NCBI GenBank assembly: GCA_946478525.1
Contig: CAMLCH010000023.1
Coordinates: 1 to 41,814, forward strand
Direction of reading: 5' to 3'
DNA: 41,814 bases
From: Snodgrassella alvi_G
GTDB taxonomy: Bacteria > Pseudomonadota > Gammaproteobacteria > Burkholderiales > Neisseriaceae
Part shown: positions 35,824-41,814 of the stretch, in pieces
How the letters are laid out: the number at the start of each line of letters is the position of its first letter
Position numbering within the stretch: position 1 is the stretch's first letter
Made by a program: the position numbers and the translations under genes
The notes under the pieces: generated by a model
What the model saw: the letters and a program-made list of their open reading frames with translations, nothing else
What the model was told of the DNA's origin: nothing
Databases searched by the model: none

Positions 35824-37221
35824 ATGAGCCAAGGCAAAATCGTACAAATCATTGGTGCGGTGGTGGACGTTGAATTTCCACATGATGCTATTCCAAATGT
35901 GTATGACGCCCTAAAACTAGTTGACACTGATCTGACGTTGGAGGTCGAACAGTTATTAGGTGATGGAATTGTGCGTACTATTCCAATGGGTACGTCTGAT
36001 GGTCTGAAACGTGGTATGGCGGTAGTGAATACCGGTGCGCCGATTACTGTACCAGTAGGTACAGCTACTCTGGGTCGTATTATGGACGTTTTGGGACATC
36101 CTGTAGATGAGGCTGGTGAAATCAAAGCTGAAACCAGTCGTTCAATTCACCAGTTAGCACCAAAATTTGATGAACTTTCCAGTTCAACTGAATTATTGGA
36201 AACAGGTATTAAAGTAATTGATTTACTATGTCCGTTTGCCAAAGGTGGTAAAGTTGGTTTGTTTGGCGGTGCCGGTGTAGGTAAAACCGTCAACATGATG
36301 GAGCTGATTAACAACATTGCTAAAGCGCATAGCGGGTTGTCTGTGTTCGCAGGTGTGGGTGAACGAACTCGTGAAGGTAATGACTTCTATCACGAAATGA
36401 AGGAATCCAACGTACTGGATAAAGTAGCGATGGTGTATGGTCAGATGAATGAACCACCTGGTAACCGTCTACGTGTAGCTCTGACGGGGCTGACCATGGC
36501 GGAATATTTCCGTGATGAAAAAGACGAAAGCGGTAAAGGTCGTGATGTGTTGTTGTTTATCGACAATATTTACCGTTATACGTTGGCGGGTACTGAAGTA
36601 TCTGCTCTGCTTGGTCGTATGCCGTCTGCAGTGGGTTATCAGCCGACACTGGCTGAAGAAATGGGCCGTTTGCAGGAGCGTATTGCTTCCACCAGAACAG
36701 GCTCTATTACTTCTATTCAGGCTGTTTACGTACCAGCAGATGACTTAACTGACCCGTCTCCAGCGACAACATTTGCCCATTTGGATGCAACAGTTGTACT
36801 GAGTCGTGATATTGCTTCATTGGGTATTTATCCTGCGGTGGATCCACTGGACTCAACCTCACGACAGCTGGATCCTGCGGTAATTGGCCAGGACCACTAT
36901 GATGTTGCTCGTGGTGTACAGACAACTTTGCAAAAATACAAAGAGCTGAATGACATCATTGCGATTTTGGGAATGGATGAATTGTCTGATGAAGACAAAC
37001 TGACCGTAAATCGTGCGCGTAAAATTCAGCGCTTCCTGTCTCAGCCTTTCCATGTGGCCGAAGTGTTTACCGGATCTCCGGGTAAATATGTATCCTTGCG
37101 TGATACTATTGCCGGCTTTAAAGCAATTCTGAATGGCGATTATGATCACCTACCAGAACAGGCTTTTTACATGATAGGCAATATTGAAGAAGCTGCCGAA
37201 AAAGCGAAAACCCTAAGCTAA
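35824..37221 (+). CDS. atpD: F0F1 ATP synthase subunit beta
   Basis: A 465-residue catalytic subunit of F1 that makes or hydrolyses ATP. P-loop GGAGVGKT (148-155), catalytic glutamate in the GERTREGND region (about 179-187), and the DNIYRYT segment near 241. Length close to E. coli AtpD (460). Separated from atpG by 33 bases and from atpC by ten. Confidence 0.98.
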   Translation: MSQGKIVQIIGAVVDVEFPHDAIPNVYDALKLVDTDLTLEVEQLLGDGIVRTIPMGTSDGLKRGMAVVNTGAPITVPVGTATLGRIMDVLGHPVDEAGEIKAETSRSIHQLAPKFDELSSSTELLETGIKVIDLLCPFAKGGKVGLFGGAGVGKTVNMMELINNIAKAHSGLSVFAGVGERTREGNDFYHEMKESNVLDKVAMVYGQMNEPPGNRLRVALTGLTMAEYFRDEKDESGKGRDVLLFIDNIYRYTLAGTEVSALLGRMPSAVGYQPTLAEEMGRLQERIASTRTGSITSIQAVYVPADDLTDPSPATTFAHLDATVVLSRDIASLGIYPAVDPLDSTSRQLDPAVIGQDHYDVARGVQTTLQKYKELNDIIAILGMDELSDEDKLTVNRARKIQRFLSQPFHVAEVFTGSPGKYVSLRDTIAGFKAILNGDYDHLPEQAFYMIGNIEEAAEKAKTLS

Positions 37222-37231
37222 GGAGCGCTTG

Positions 37232-37651
37232 ATGAGTACCATGCATGTGGAAGTGGTGAGTAACGAAGAAAATATCTATTCTGGAGAAGCCAGTTTTGTT
37301 GTTGTGCCAACTCTGGAAGGAGAACTTGGTATTTATCCTCGCCACGAACCCATTATGAGCTTGGTGCGTCCCGGTGCCCTTCGTTTAACAGTACCTGACC
37401 ACAAAGAAGAAATTCTGGTAGCTGTATCAGGTGGCGTATTGGAAGTTCAGCCTGATAAATTAACGCTTTTAGCGGATGTGGCTGTACGGAGCGAAGAAAT
37501 GGATCGGCAACGTGCTGAAGAAGCTAAAAAAGCAGCCGAATCAGGTATCAGTGACGCTCAGGATGATGTTGCTTTGGCTAAAGCACATGTTGCATTAGCT
37601 GCTGCTATTGCCCAACTGAAAACACTGGATTATCTGCGAAACCGTAAATAA
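37232..37651 (+). CDS. atpC: F0F1 ATP synthase subunit epsilon
   Basis: A 139-residue subunit of the rotor that inhibits ATP hydrolysis. An N-terminal beta-sandwich (MHVEVVSNEE ... GELGIYPRHEPIM) is followed by a C-terminal two-helix hairpin rich in Ala, Glu and Lys. The ATG at 37232 with AAGGAG six bases upstream is preferred to the TTG one codon earlier. It is the last gene of the operon and is followed by a strong terminator. Confidence 0.96.
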   Translation: MSTMHVEVVSNEENIYSGEASFVVVPTLEGELGIYPRHEPIMSLVRPGALRLTVPDHKEEILVAVSGGVLEVQPDKLTLLADVAVRSEEMDRQRAEEAKKAAESGISDAQDDVALAKAHVALAAAIAQLKTLDYLRNRK

Positions 37652-37701
37652 CCAATCTTAGTGTCAATAAACTTGACTACTTAAAATTCGGTAATGATTA
37701 A

Positions 37702-37730
37702 AAGCCCAAGCATAGTGCTTGGGCTTAATT
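37702..37730 (+). terminator. Terminator of the ATP synthase operon
   Basis: A perfect 11-bp stem (37702-37712 and 37716-37726) with a 3-base loop, rich in G-C pairs, lies 50 bases after atpC. The tract after it is AT-rich rather than a pure T run, but stem strength and position make it the operon terminator. Confidence 0.85.
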
Positions 37731-37898
37731 AATTTTAAGTCATGATAAATACAAAATTACTCATAATCAGCGCTGAGTAAAGTCTAATCGGTAATTAATT
37801 ACTGTCATTAACCTAAACATCAGCACTATGATTTGACAGTAACATCTGTAGACATTTTCTTGCATTAAATATGCTTAAAAGTATTCAACAGCGTAAAT

Positions 37899-37936
37899 AT
37901 TCAGATAACAGCATGTAGAGTTGCTGTTATCTGAAT
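37899..37936 (-). terminator. Hairpin after the SDR gene
   Basis: A perfect 15-bp inverted repeat (37899-37913 and 37922-37936) with an 8-base loop begins 12 bases after the stop of the minus-strand SDR gene. The following minus-strand tract is only ATTT, so termination strength is uncertain, but the position is right for the 3' end of that transcript. Confidence 0.65.
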
Positions 37937-37948
37937 TATTCAGAAAAA

Positions 37949-38692
37949 TTAAGCCTGTTTAGTCGGATAAATAGTCATTTCACTGATATTGGTATCTTCC
38001 GGTTGTTCAATTGCAAAATTAACGACCCGTGCAATCGCTTCTGGGCTGATTCCTACTTTCTGATAAAGTTTAGTCATACTTTGCAGAACAGATTCATCAG
38101 TAATACTGTGCAATAGTTCAGTATTAATAGCAGCAGGATTTAATGTAGTAGTGCGAATATTAGTCTGTTCTCGGACACTTTCCTGACGGATAACCTCCAT
38201 TAAATTATGTACTGCAAATTTGGTAGCACCATAGACACCACAATTTATATAATTTCTGATACCGGCAATCGAACAGGTGGTAATAATGTGACCGGATTTT
38301 TGACGGGTAAAAATGGGCATAACAGCAGCAATACCATTAAGTACGCCTTTTAAGTTGATATCAATCATATCATTCCAGTCTTTGGTTTTCAGTGCACTGA
38401 TGGGAGAAGTAGGCATAATACCAGCATTATTAAAGATGACATCGATACCATTAAATTTTTGCTGTGCCAATTGAACTAATGTCTGTAGATGCTCAGCTTG
38501 ACGCACATCGGTTACCTGATAAATAGCCTGACCACCTGACTGGGTAATTTCTTGTTGTAATTGCTGTAATTGTTGTTCACGTCGAGCTGCTAAAACGACT
38601 TTGGCACCATTTTTTGCTAGCAAGCGAGCTGTTGCTGCGCCGATACCTGAAGATGCGCCGGTAATAATAACTACTTTGTCTTGAATACTCAT
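37949..38692 (-). CDS. SDR family oxidoreductase
   Basis: A 247-residue classical short-chain dehydrogenase/reductase. The Rossmann cofactor motif is TGASSGIG (11-18), NNAG is at 88-91, and the catalytic Ser141, Tyr154 and Lys158 (YxxxK) are in place. An alanine-rich, arginine-containing turn after beta-2 (AARREQ) suggests NADP(H) preference. The substrate cannot be deduced. Upstream on the same strand lie a VOC remnant and a broken carboxymuconolactone-decarboxylase-like gene. Such small-molecule oxidoreductase genes often cluster together, and this one is the only intact member left. Confidence 0.9.
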   Translation of the reverse strand: MSIQDKVVIITGASSGIGAATARLLAKNGAKVVLAARREQQLQQLQQEITQSGGQAIYQVTDVRQAEHLQTLVQLAQQKFNGIDVIFNNAGIMPTSPISALKTKDWNDMIDINLKGVLNGIAAVMPIFTRQKSGHIITTCSIAGIRNYINCGVYGATKFAVHNLMEVIRQESVREQTNIRTTTLNPAAINTELLHSITDESVLQSMTKLYQKVGISPEAIARVVNFAIEQPEDTNISEMTIYPTKQA

Positions 38693-39366
38693 GTTTTAAT
38701 TCCTTAAAGAATTTGTTTGTCTAGATGATTGATTCTGCTTGAATCCAGAATACAGCAGTTTATAACAAACTTTTTTATTTATGATCTTCTACCAATGATA
38801 CATTCAAATTAAATCTTAGTTAATAAAATAGGAAAAGTAATAAAAAATTGTCCTGATACCAAAATGAAAAAATTTATAAGTGGCTAACACACTTCTATAT
38901 ATAAAGATATTTCAGTAAATGATAAGATCGCATAATGCGGGCTAAAGTGATTCTATTAAAACCGCCCTCTAAAACCAATTTATTTAAAGGATAAAGTGAT
39001 AATTTGAATCTCAGGTTCAACAAATACAATGGGTGGATTATCTACTTATTCAAAAGATGTAAATCCAAGTTATTTATAAAATGTCATTGAATTTTGTATA
39101 TCTCTAATATCACGATAAATAAGATTAAATTTTATTCATTCAATATTGGCTTTTTTATTTAGTTTAAAATTGATTACATCAATGATTAGTAGGCTTTATT
39201 TTTAATAAATAGATTTTCTAAACTTCAATTTAGAGCTGCCATTAATAGCAGCCCTATATAGGTCAGGTAATACATAACAATAATTTATACTATAGCCATT
39301 TTTGGCTAATAAAGAAAATTACAGGCAAACCAAAAAATTTAATAAAAGGCGTTTAATTAGTCCAGA
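38693..39366. other. Spacer holding a VOC-family remnant
   Basis: No intact gene lies in these 674 bases. The stretch 38895-39135 is a decayed VOC-family gene on the minus strand, listed separately. The left part (38693-38890) should contain the SDR promoter. The right part (39140-39366) is AT-rich; a short TAGCCA/TGGCTA hairpin near 39292-39309 could mark the 3' end of the broken gene that follows. Confidence 0.55.
38895..39135 (-). pseudogene. VOC/glyoxalase-family protein remnant
   Basis: Conceptual translation on the minus strand gives IKFNLIYRDIRDIQNSMTFY-K, stop, LGFTSFE, stop, VDNPPIVFVEPEIQI. After a one-base frame change near 39000 it continues LYPLNKLVLEGGFNRITLA. This is the beta-alpha-beta pattern of vicinal-oxygen-chelate proteins (opening MKFNLI, the FYxxLGF turn, and the LYPL...GF..ITLA strand). 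Defects are a lost start (ATA where ATG is expected, 39133-39135), UAA codons at 39070-39072 and 39046-39048 where glutamine is expected, and the frameshift. I see no ribosome binding site. Several defects rule out a single sequencing error. Confidence 0.7.
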
Positions 39367-39693
39367 TTATACTTCCTTACTTTGGTAAACCTCTTTTGCC
39401 AAATTAAATGCTGACCATGCTTTTGGCCAGCCGACATAAAACGATAAGTGAGTAATGATTTCAACAATTTGCTTCTGAGTAATACCGTTTTGTTTGCCTA
39501 TATTAAAATGTGCTTTTAACTGCTCAAAATTACCACCACTAATCAACGCTGCAATCGTGATCATACTACGTTGATGCGCTGGTAATTGCTGTTCTCATGA
39601 CCATACTTCACCAAAAAGTACAGCATCATTCAGATGAGCAAATTGCGGCGCAAAATCACCTAATAATTCATGACCTGCTGTTTGTTTTTTCAT
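39367..39693 (-). pseudogene. Carboxymuconolactone decarboxylase-like gene, broken by one UGA
   Basis: From an ATG at 39693 with AGGAGA upstream, the frame reads through 108 codons of a carboxymuconolactone decarboxylase (CMD, AhpD-like) family protein with one in-frame TGA at codon 33 (39595-39597). The sequence around it, FGEVWS-stop-EQQLPAHQRS, has arginine at the stop position in relatives (a CGA to TGA change). Downstream the family signature is complete: ITIAALISGG, KQNGITQKQIVEIITHLSFY and GWPKAWSAFNLAKEVY. No cysteine pair of the AhpD type is present, as in other members of this branch. The 65-codon piece after the stop has an internal ATG but lacks the first helix, so function is doubtful. 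Confidence 0.8.
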
Positions 39694-39852
39694 TATTATT
39701 CTCCTGTAGATAAAGTAAAATAGTTATAGTTTATCATAATTTTGGCTTGATATAGATCTAAACTATTGACATTTAATTTCTAATTTAATTGGCATATCGA
39801 ATTGCGCAGTTACCATCTATCCGATCTTTATCTGTGTACAATATTTGGCTTC

Positions 39853-39886
39853 TTAGCGGTAATACTGCTACCGCTAATGTTTTTTA
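39853..39886 (+). terminator. Orphan plus-strand terminator
   Basis: TTAGCGGTA (39853-39861) pairs perfectly with TACCGCTAA (39869-39877) around a 7-base loop and is followed by TGTTTTTTATTTAT. It has the form of an intrinsic terminator on the plus strand, yet no plus-strand gene lies upstream for over 2 kb; both neighbours are on the minus strand. Confidence 0.75.
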
Positions 39887-39909
39887 TTTATAATGCCTCT
39901 GGCTAATAT

Positions 39910-40368
39910 TTATTTTTTATTTTTTGCTTCTTTTAAATAAAAATTTAAATATTTCTTGGGATCTCCTTTAAATGCACGTGCTTGACCACCTTGATATGCT
40001 ATATCAAAATATTCATATGCTTTATCATACTGACCTAATTCATAATATACCATGCCAAGATCTGTATATGGACCAGTATCTATATCAGAACTTACTGCTT
40101 TAAGCTGGTTCTGTGCCCAGAATTCAGCCCTTTTGTAATCTTTTAAAGCAAAATAAGCATTATAAAATGAACATGATAACCACATACTATGTGGCTCCCA
40201 TTCTAATTTTAGTTCGGGTAAGAGCTCCCATGCTTTCTTATAGTTTCCTATGGCTGCAGTATAATTTTTGTTTCTAGCAAATCTGTTACCTTCTTCTCCG
40301 ATGGAAACAATTTTTTTTCCTAATTCAGGATTTACATCTGATAAATCTTTTAAATTTTTATTTCGCAT
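39910..40368 (-). CDS. Tetratricopeptide-repeat protein
   Basis: A 152-residue protein predicted to be all helical, with TPR-like pairs: GNRFARNKNYTAAIGNYKKA (27-46), a middle pair around FYNAYFALKDYKRAEFWAQN, and YTDLGMVYYELGQYDKAYEY near 101-120. No signal peptide is present, so it is cytoplasmic. It lies downstream of the Rhs tip and its immunity candidate on the same strand, 246 bases away. TPR proteins occur as immunity proteins in polymorphic toxin loci, so it could be an orphan immunity gene left from a former toxin tip; this is inference from context. Confidence 0.7.
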   Translation of the reverse strand: MRNKNLKDLSDVNPELGKKIVSIGEEGNRFARNKNYTAAIGNYKKAWELLPELKLEWEPHSMWLSCSFYNAYFALKDYKRAEFWAQNQLKAVSSDIDTGPYTDLGMVYYELGQYDKAYEYFDIAYQGGQARAFKGDPKKYLNFYLKEAKNKK

Positions 40369-40488
40369 ACTTATCTCACTTATTTAAAAAAATTTATTTT
40401 TCAGTTGACTATTTAAATTCGTCAGGACGCATAATGGTGAAGACTTAGAACGCAGGTATCTTGTTGAGGTTGGGCTGTAATGCAACAT

Positions 40489-40497
40489 AAGTATACC
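40489..40497 (-). promoter_or_regulatory. Possible extended -10 promoter for the TPR gene
   Basis: On the minus strand TGGTATACT (TG-N-TATACT) forms an extended -10 element about 120 bases upstream of the TPR gene. No matching -35 is evident, which extended -10 promoters can tolerate. The surrounding 40430-40560 is less AT-rich than its flanks and has no recognisable gene. Confidence 0.35.
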
Positions 40498-40614
40498 ATC
40501 GTCTTTATCAGGCTAAGCTTAACAAGTGGTGTAATGGATTAAAGATACCTTTATTTAGTCGGCTTAACCCATATTGAATCAAAATAAGTCAGTAAAATTA
40601 ATTTCATTTCAGCT

Positions 40615-40983
40615 TTATTCTGACAGATATGTATTTAAAAGTTGTTTATCAAACGATTTGTTGCCTAAAATTCTTTTTCTTTTGCTAAATACCGATTCCA
40701 TTTCCTTATCTGATAAAGACATATTGTGTTTTTTGATTAGGTATAAAATTGTCAAAAAAGGATAAGCATAATAGTCTGGAAATAATATGATATCTTTTAC
40801 AGTTTCAGGCTTTAACTCAATAAGATTCATAGCTCTTGGCAAATAAATATCTTTCACCTTAGCATAAATCCATTCGCAAGTCTTTTTTCTCTCTTCTTCA
40901 TTTCTGGGTAAATCTACGGAACCACCGAATTTGGGAGCGAATGATTTAAAACTACTCTCCATTGAAGTATTCATTGCATACAC
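40615..40983 (-). CDS. Immunity candidate, C-terminal part (separate ORF)
   Basis: A 122-codon ORF if started at the GTG at 40983; ATG codons at 40974 and 40962 are alternatives and the only nearby Shine-Dalgarno-like sequence (AAGG) is poorly placed. The frame is open further upstream to 41025, past the stop of the preceding ORF, and that extra part translates sensibly (INPPYRSNKPEGVVYAMN). It lies in the -1 frame relative to that ORF, and the frames meet in a T7A6 run. I therefore read both as parts of one gene of about 210 codons downstream of the Rhs toxin. The protein is helical and charged with a DIILFPDYYAYPFLTILYL segment; no known family was recognised. It might be expressed alone, by frameshifting, or not at all. 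Confidence 0.55.
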   Translation of the reverse strand: MYAMNTSMESSFKSFAPKFGGSVDLPRNEEERKKTCEWIYAKVKDIYLPRAMNLIELKPETVKDIILFPDYYAYPFLTILYLIKKHNMSLSDKEMESVFSKRKRILGNKSFDKQLLNTYLSE

Positions 40984-41018
40984 TACGCCTTCGGGTTTGT
41001 TTGATCTATATGGCGGAT

Positions 41019-41255
41019 TTATTTTTTAAAAAAATCAATTAATTCTGGAGAGTCAACACTTGTGCTGAGACAATAGCCACGATCATTATTTAAGAATCTG
41101 AAACCTATGCGACCACTTGCTTGATTGTTTTTTGTTTTTTTTATGGATATCTCCTTTTTTAAACATTTGATATGTGAACCACATACAAGGTTTGCCTTTA
41201 GGTAATTATGTAACTCATTTTCAAACAATTTTCTTAATTCAGCTGTAACAGCCAC
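41019..41255 (-). CDS. Immunity candidate, N-terminal part
   Basis: A 78-codon ORF starting with GTG at 41255, with AAGGAG six bases upstream; that ribosome binding site overlaps the stop codon of the Rhs toxin gene, so translation is tightly coupled. Position directly after the toxin is where cognate immunity genes lie in Rhs loci. The sequence is mixed alpha/beta (GRIGFRFLNNDRGYCLSTSV) and lacks a signal peptide, consistent with a cytoplasmic protein neutralising a nuclease. It ends in DFFKK followed by TAA at a homopolymer run, beyond which the -1 frame continues with protein-like sequence, suggesting a frameshifted longer gene. Immunity function is inferred from context only. Confidence 0.65.
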   Translation of the reverse strand: MAVTAELRKLFENELHNYLKANLVCGSHIKCLKKEISIKKTKNNQASGRIGFRFLNNDRGYCLSTSVDSPELIDFFKK

Positions 41256-41265
41256 TTTTTGCTCC

Positions 41266-41814
41266 TTAATAATCTAATATATGGAAAGTTGCATCATGCA
41301 CTGTACCTTGTGGACCTATTTTTTCCGTTTTCTTTGTATTTCTAGTAGCAACTTTAAATTTCCCTTCAGTTCTCGCTGATGGAATAATTGTTCCTCCGCC
41401 AATACCACTAGTAGTATTCGATGGGCTATTCATATTATATACATCAGCTTTACTTTGATTTTTAGTTAAGCCACTATTTCCATGTTTAGCTTCAAAGACA
41501 TGATATTTTCCAGATTTATCAACAGCTACAAAATCCGCTCTTACTCTACTTCCATTAACATTCATTGTTACCTCTTCAGCAACAATTTTATATCCATTAT
41601 GCTCAATGTCATGCTTTGCTTTACTTCTACCTCGATTCCCACTGAAATGACATTTAGCAAGTCCAAGCGGATCGAGCCAAGTCAACCCATTCGGCGCATA
41701 CTGATAAAGATTAAAGCCACCCAGCAATCCAATCGGATCCGGCTGGGTAAAGCGGCCTGTATCCGGATCGTAGTACCTGAAAGTATTGTAAATTAGTCCA
41801 GTTTCTCTGTCTGA
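41266..41814 (-). CDS. Rhs-family polymorphic toxin, C-terminal part (cut by window edge)
   Basis: The frame is open to the right edge of the window and gives the last 182 residues of an Rhs protein. It begins SDRETGLIYNTFRYYDPDTG and continues RFTQPDPIGLLGG and YQYAPNGLTWLDPLGLA, which is the conserved end of the Rhs core where the tip is cut off. The variable tip (about 130 residues) carries VRADFVAVD and YHVFEAKHGN, that is an Asp followed by an E-x-K, as in PD-(D/E)xK nucleases. It is therefore likely a DNase delivered in contact-dependent killing, possibly by a type VI secretion system. A short TTG-initiated ORF inside (41727) is not a separate gene. The immunity candidate follows immediately. 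Confidence 0.88.
   Translation of the reverse strand, partial: SDRETGLIYNTFRYYDPDTGRFTQPDPIGLLGGFNLYQYAPNGLTWLDPLGLAKCHFSGNRGRSKAKHDIEHNGYKIVAEEVTMNVNGSRVRADFVAVDKSGKYHVFEAKHGNSGLTKNQSKADVYNMNSPSNTTSGIGGGTIIPSARTEGKFKVATRNTKKTEKIGPQGTVHDATFHILDY

Noticed and set aside
40574..40765. 63-codon plus-strand ORF opposite the immunity candidate
   Set aside because: It is the reverse-strand shadow of the minus-strand ORF and has no ribosome binding site or family.
41019..41031. Programmed -1 frameshifting as the explanation for the two immunity ORFs
   Set aside because: A slip at the T run would enter the -1 frame at a TAA (41026-41028). Only slippage on the A codons avoids it, so an indel in the homopolymer is simpler. 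Not excluded.
1..41814. Neisserial DNA uptake sequences
   Set aside because: I looked for the common 12-base dialects ending in CTGAA and saw no repeated, hairpin-forming copies; terminator stems here are all different from each other.
1..41814. tRNA, rRNA, CRISPR or intact insertion sequence
   Set aside because: No T-loop-like GGTTCRANYCC with matching stems, no spaced direct repeats, and no transposase ORF were found.

Overview
The window looks like the chromosome of a low-GC member of the Neisseriaceae (Betaproteobacteria). MnmG, AtpF, NrdG and the gene order mnmG-rsmG-parA-parB-atpIBEFHAGDC read as neisserial/proteobacterial, but base composition is far more AT-rich than in Neisseria itself. 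A bee-gut Snodgrassella-like organism is my best guess; this is inferred from remembered sequence similarity and composition, not from a search.

Layout. (1) Positions 1-3481: a very AT-rich surface-glycan island with four glycosyltransferase genes: GT25-type and GT2-type on +, a short GT29/sialyltransferase-like protein and a DxD transferase on -. (2) 3801-15189: housekeeping genes sstT, dacB, priA, pyrB-pyrI, an S-formylglutathione hydrolase, a PHP-domain RNase-like gene, an S4 RNA-binding protein, argE and a ClbS/DfsB-family gene. A 26-codon leader ORF whose stop codon lies in the loop of an intrinsic terminator precedes pyrB and forms a plausible pyrBI-type attenuator. (3) 15190-18795: an almost gene-free, AT-rich 3.6 kb stretch around one exported rhodanese-like gene, with gene scraps. 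(4) 18796-25353 (all -): hpt, nrdG, nrdD (with two NrdR-box-like palindromes upstream), a DUF4184 membrane protein and recQ. (5) 25447-37651 (all +): a small lipoprotein, a small exported coiled-coil protein, mnmG, rsmG, parA, parB and the complete nine-gene F-type ATP synthase operon with a good promoter and a strong terminator. (6) 37949-39693 (-): an SDR oxidoreductase followed by two decaying genes, a VOC/glyoxalase-family remnant and a carboxymuconolactone-decarboxylase-like gene broken by one UGA. (7) 39910-41814 (-): the C-terminal end of an Rhs-family polymorphic toxin with a PD-(D/E)xK nuclease-like tip, entering from the right edge, followed by a two-ORF immunity candidate that appears to be one gene split by a frameshift at a T7A6 run, and then a TPR protein.

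The genes serve pyrimidine, arginine, purine and deoxynucleotide metabolism, replication restart and recombination, tRNA/rRNA modification, chromosome partition and ATP synthesis. The accessory parts (glycan island, Rhs locus, AT-rich stretches) flank or interrupt this core. No tRNA, rRNA, CRISPR array or intact insertion sequence was seen.
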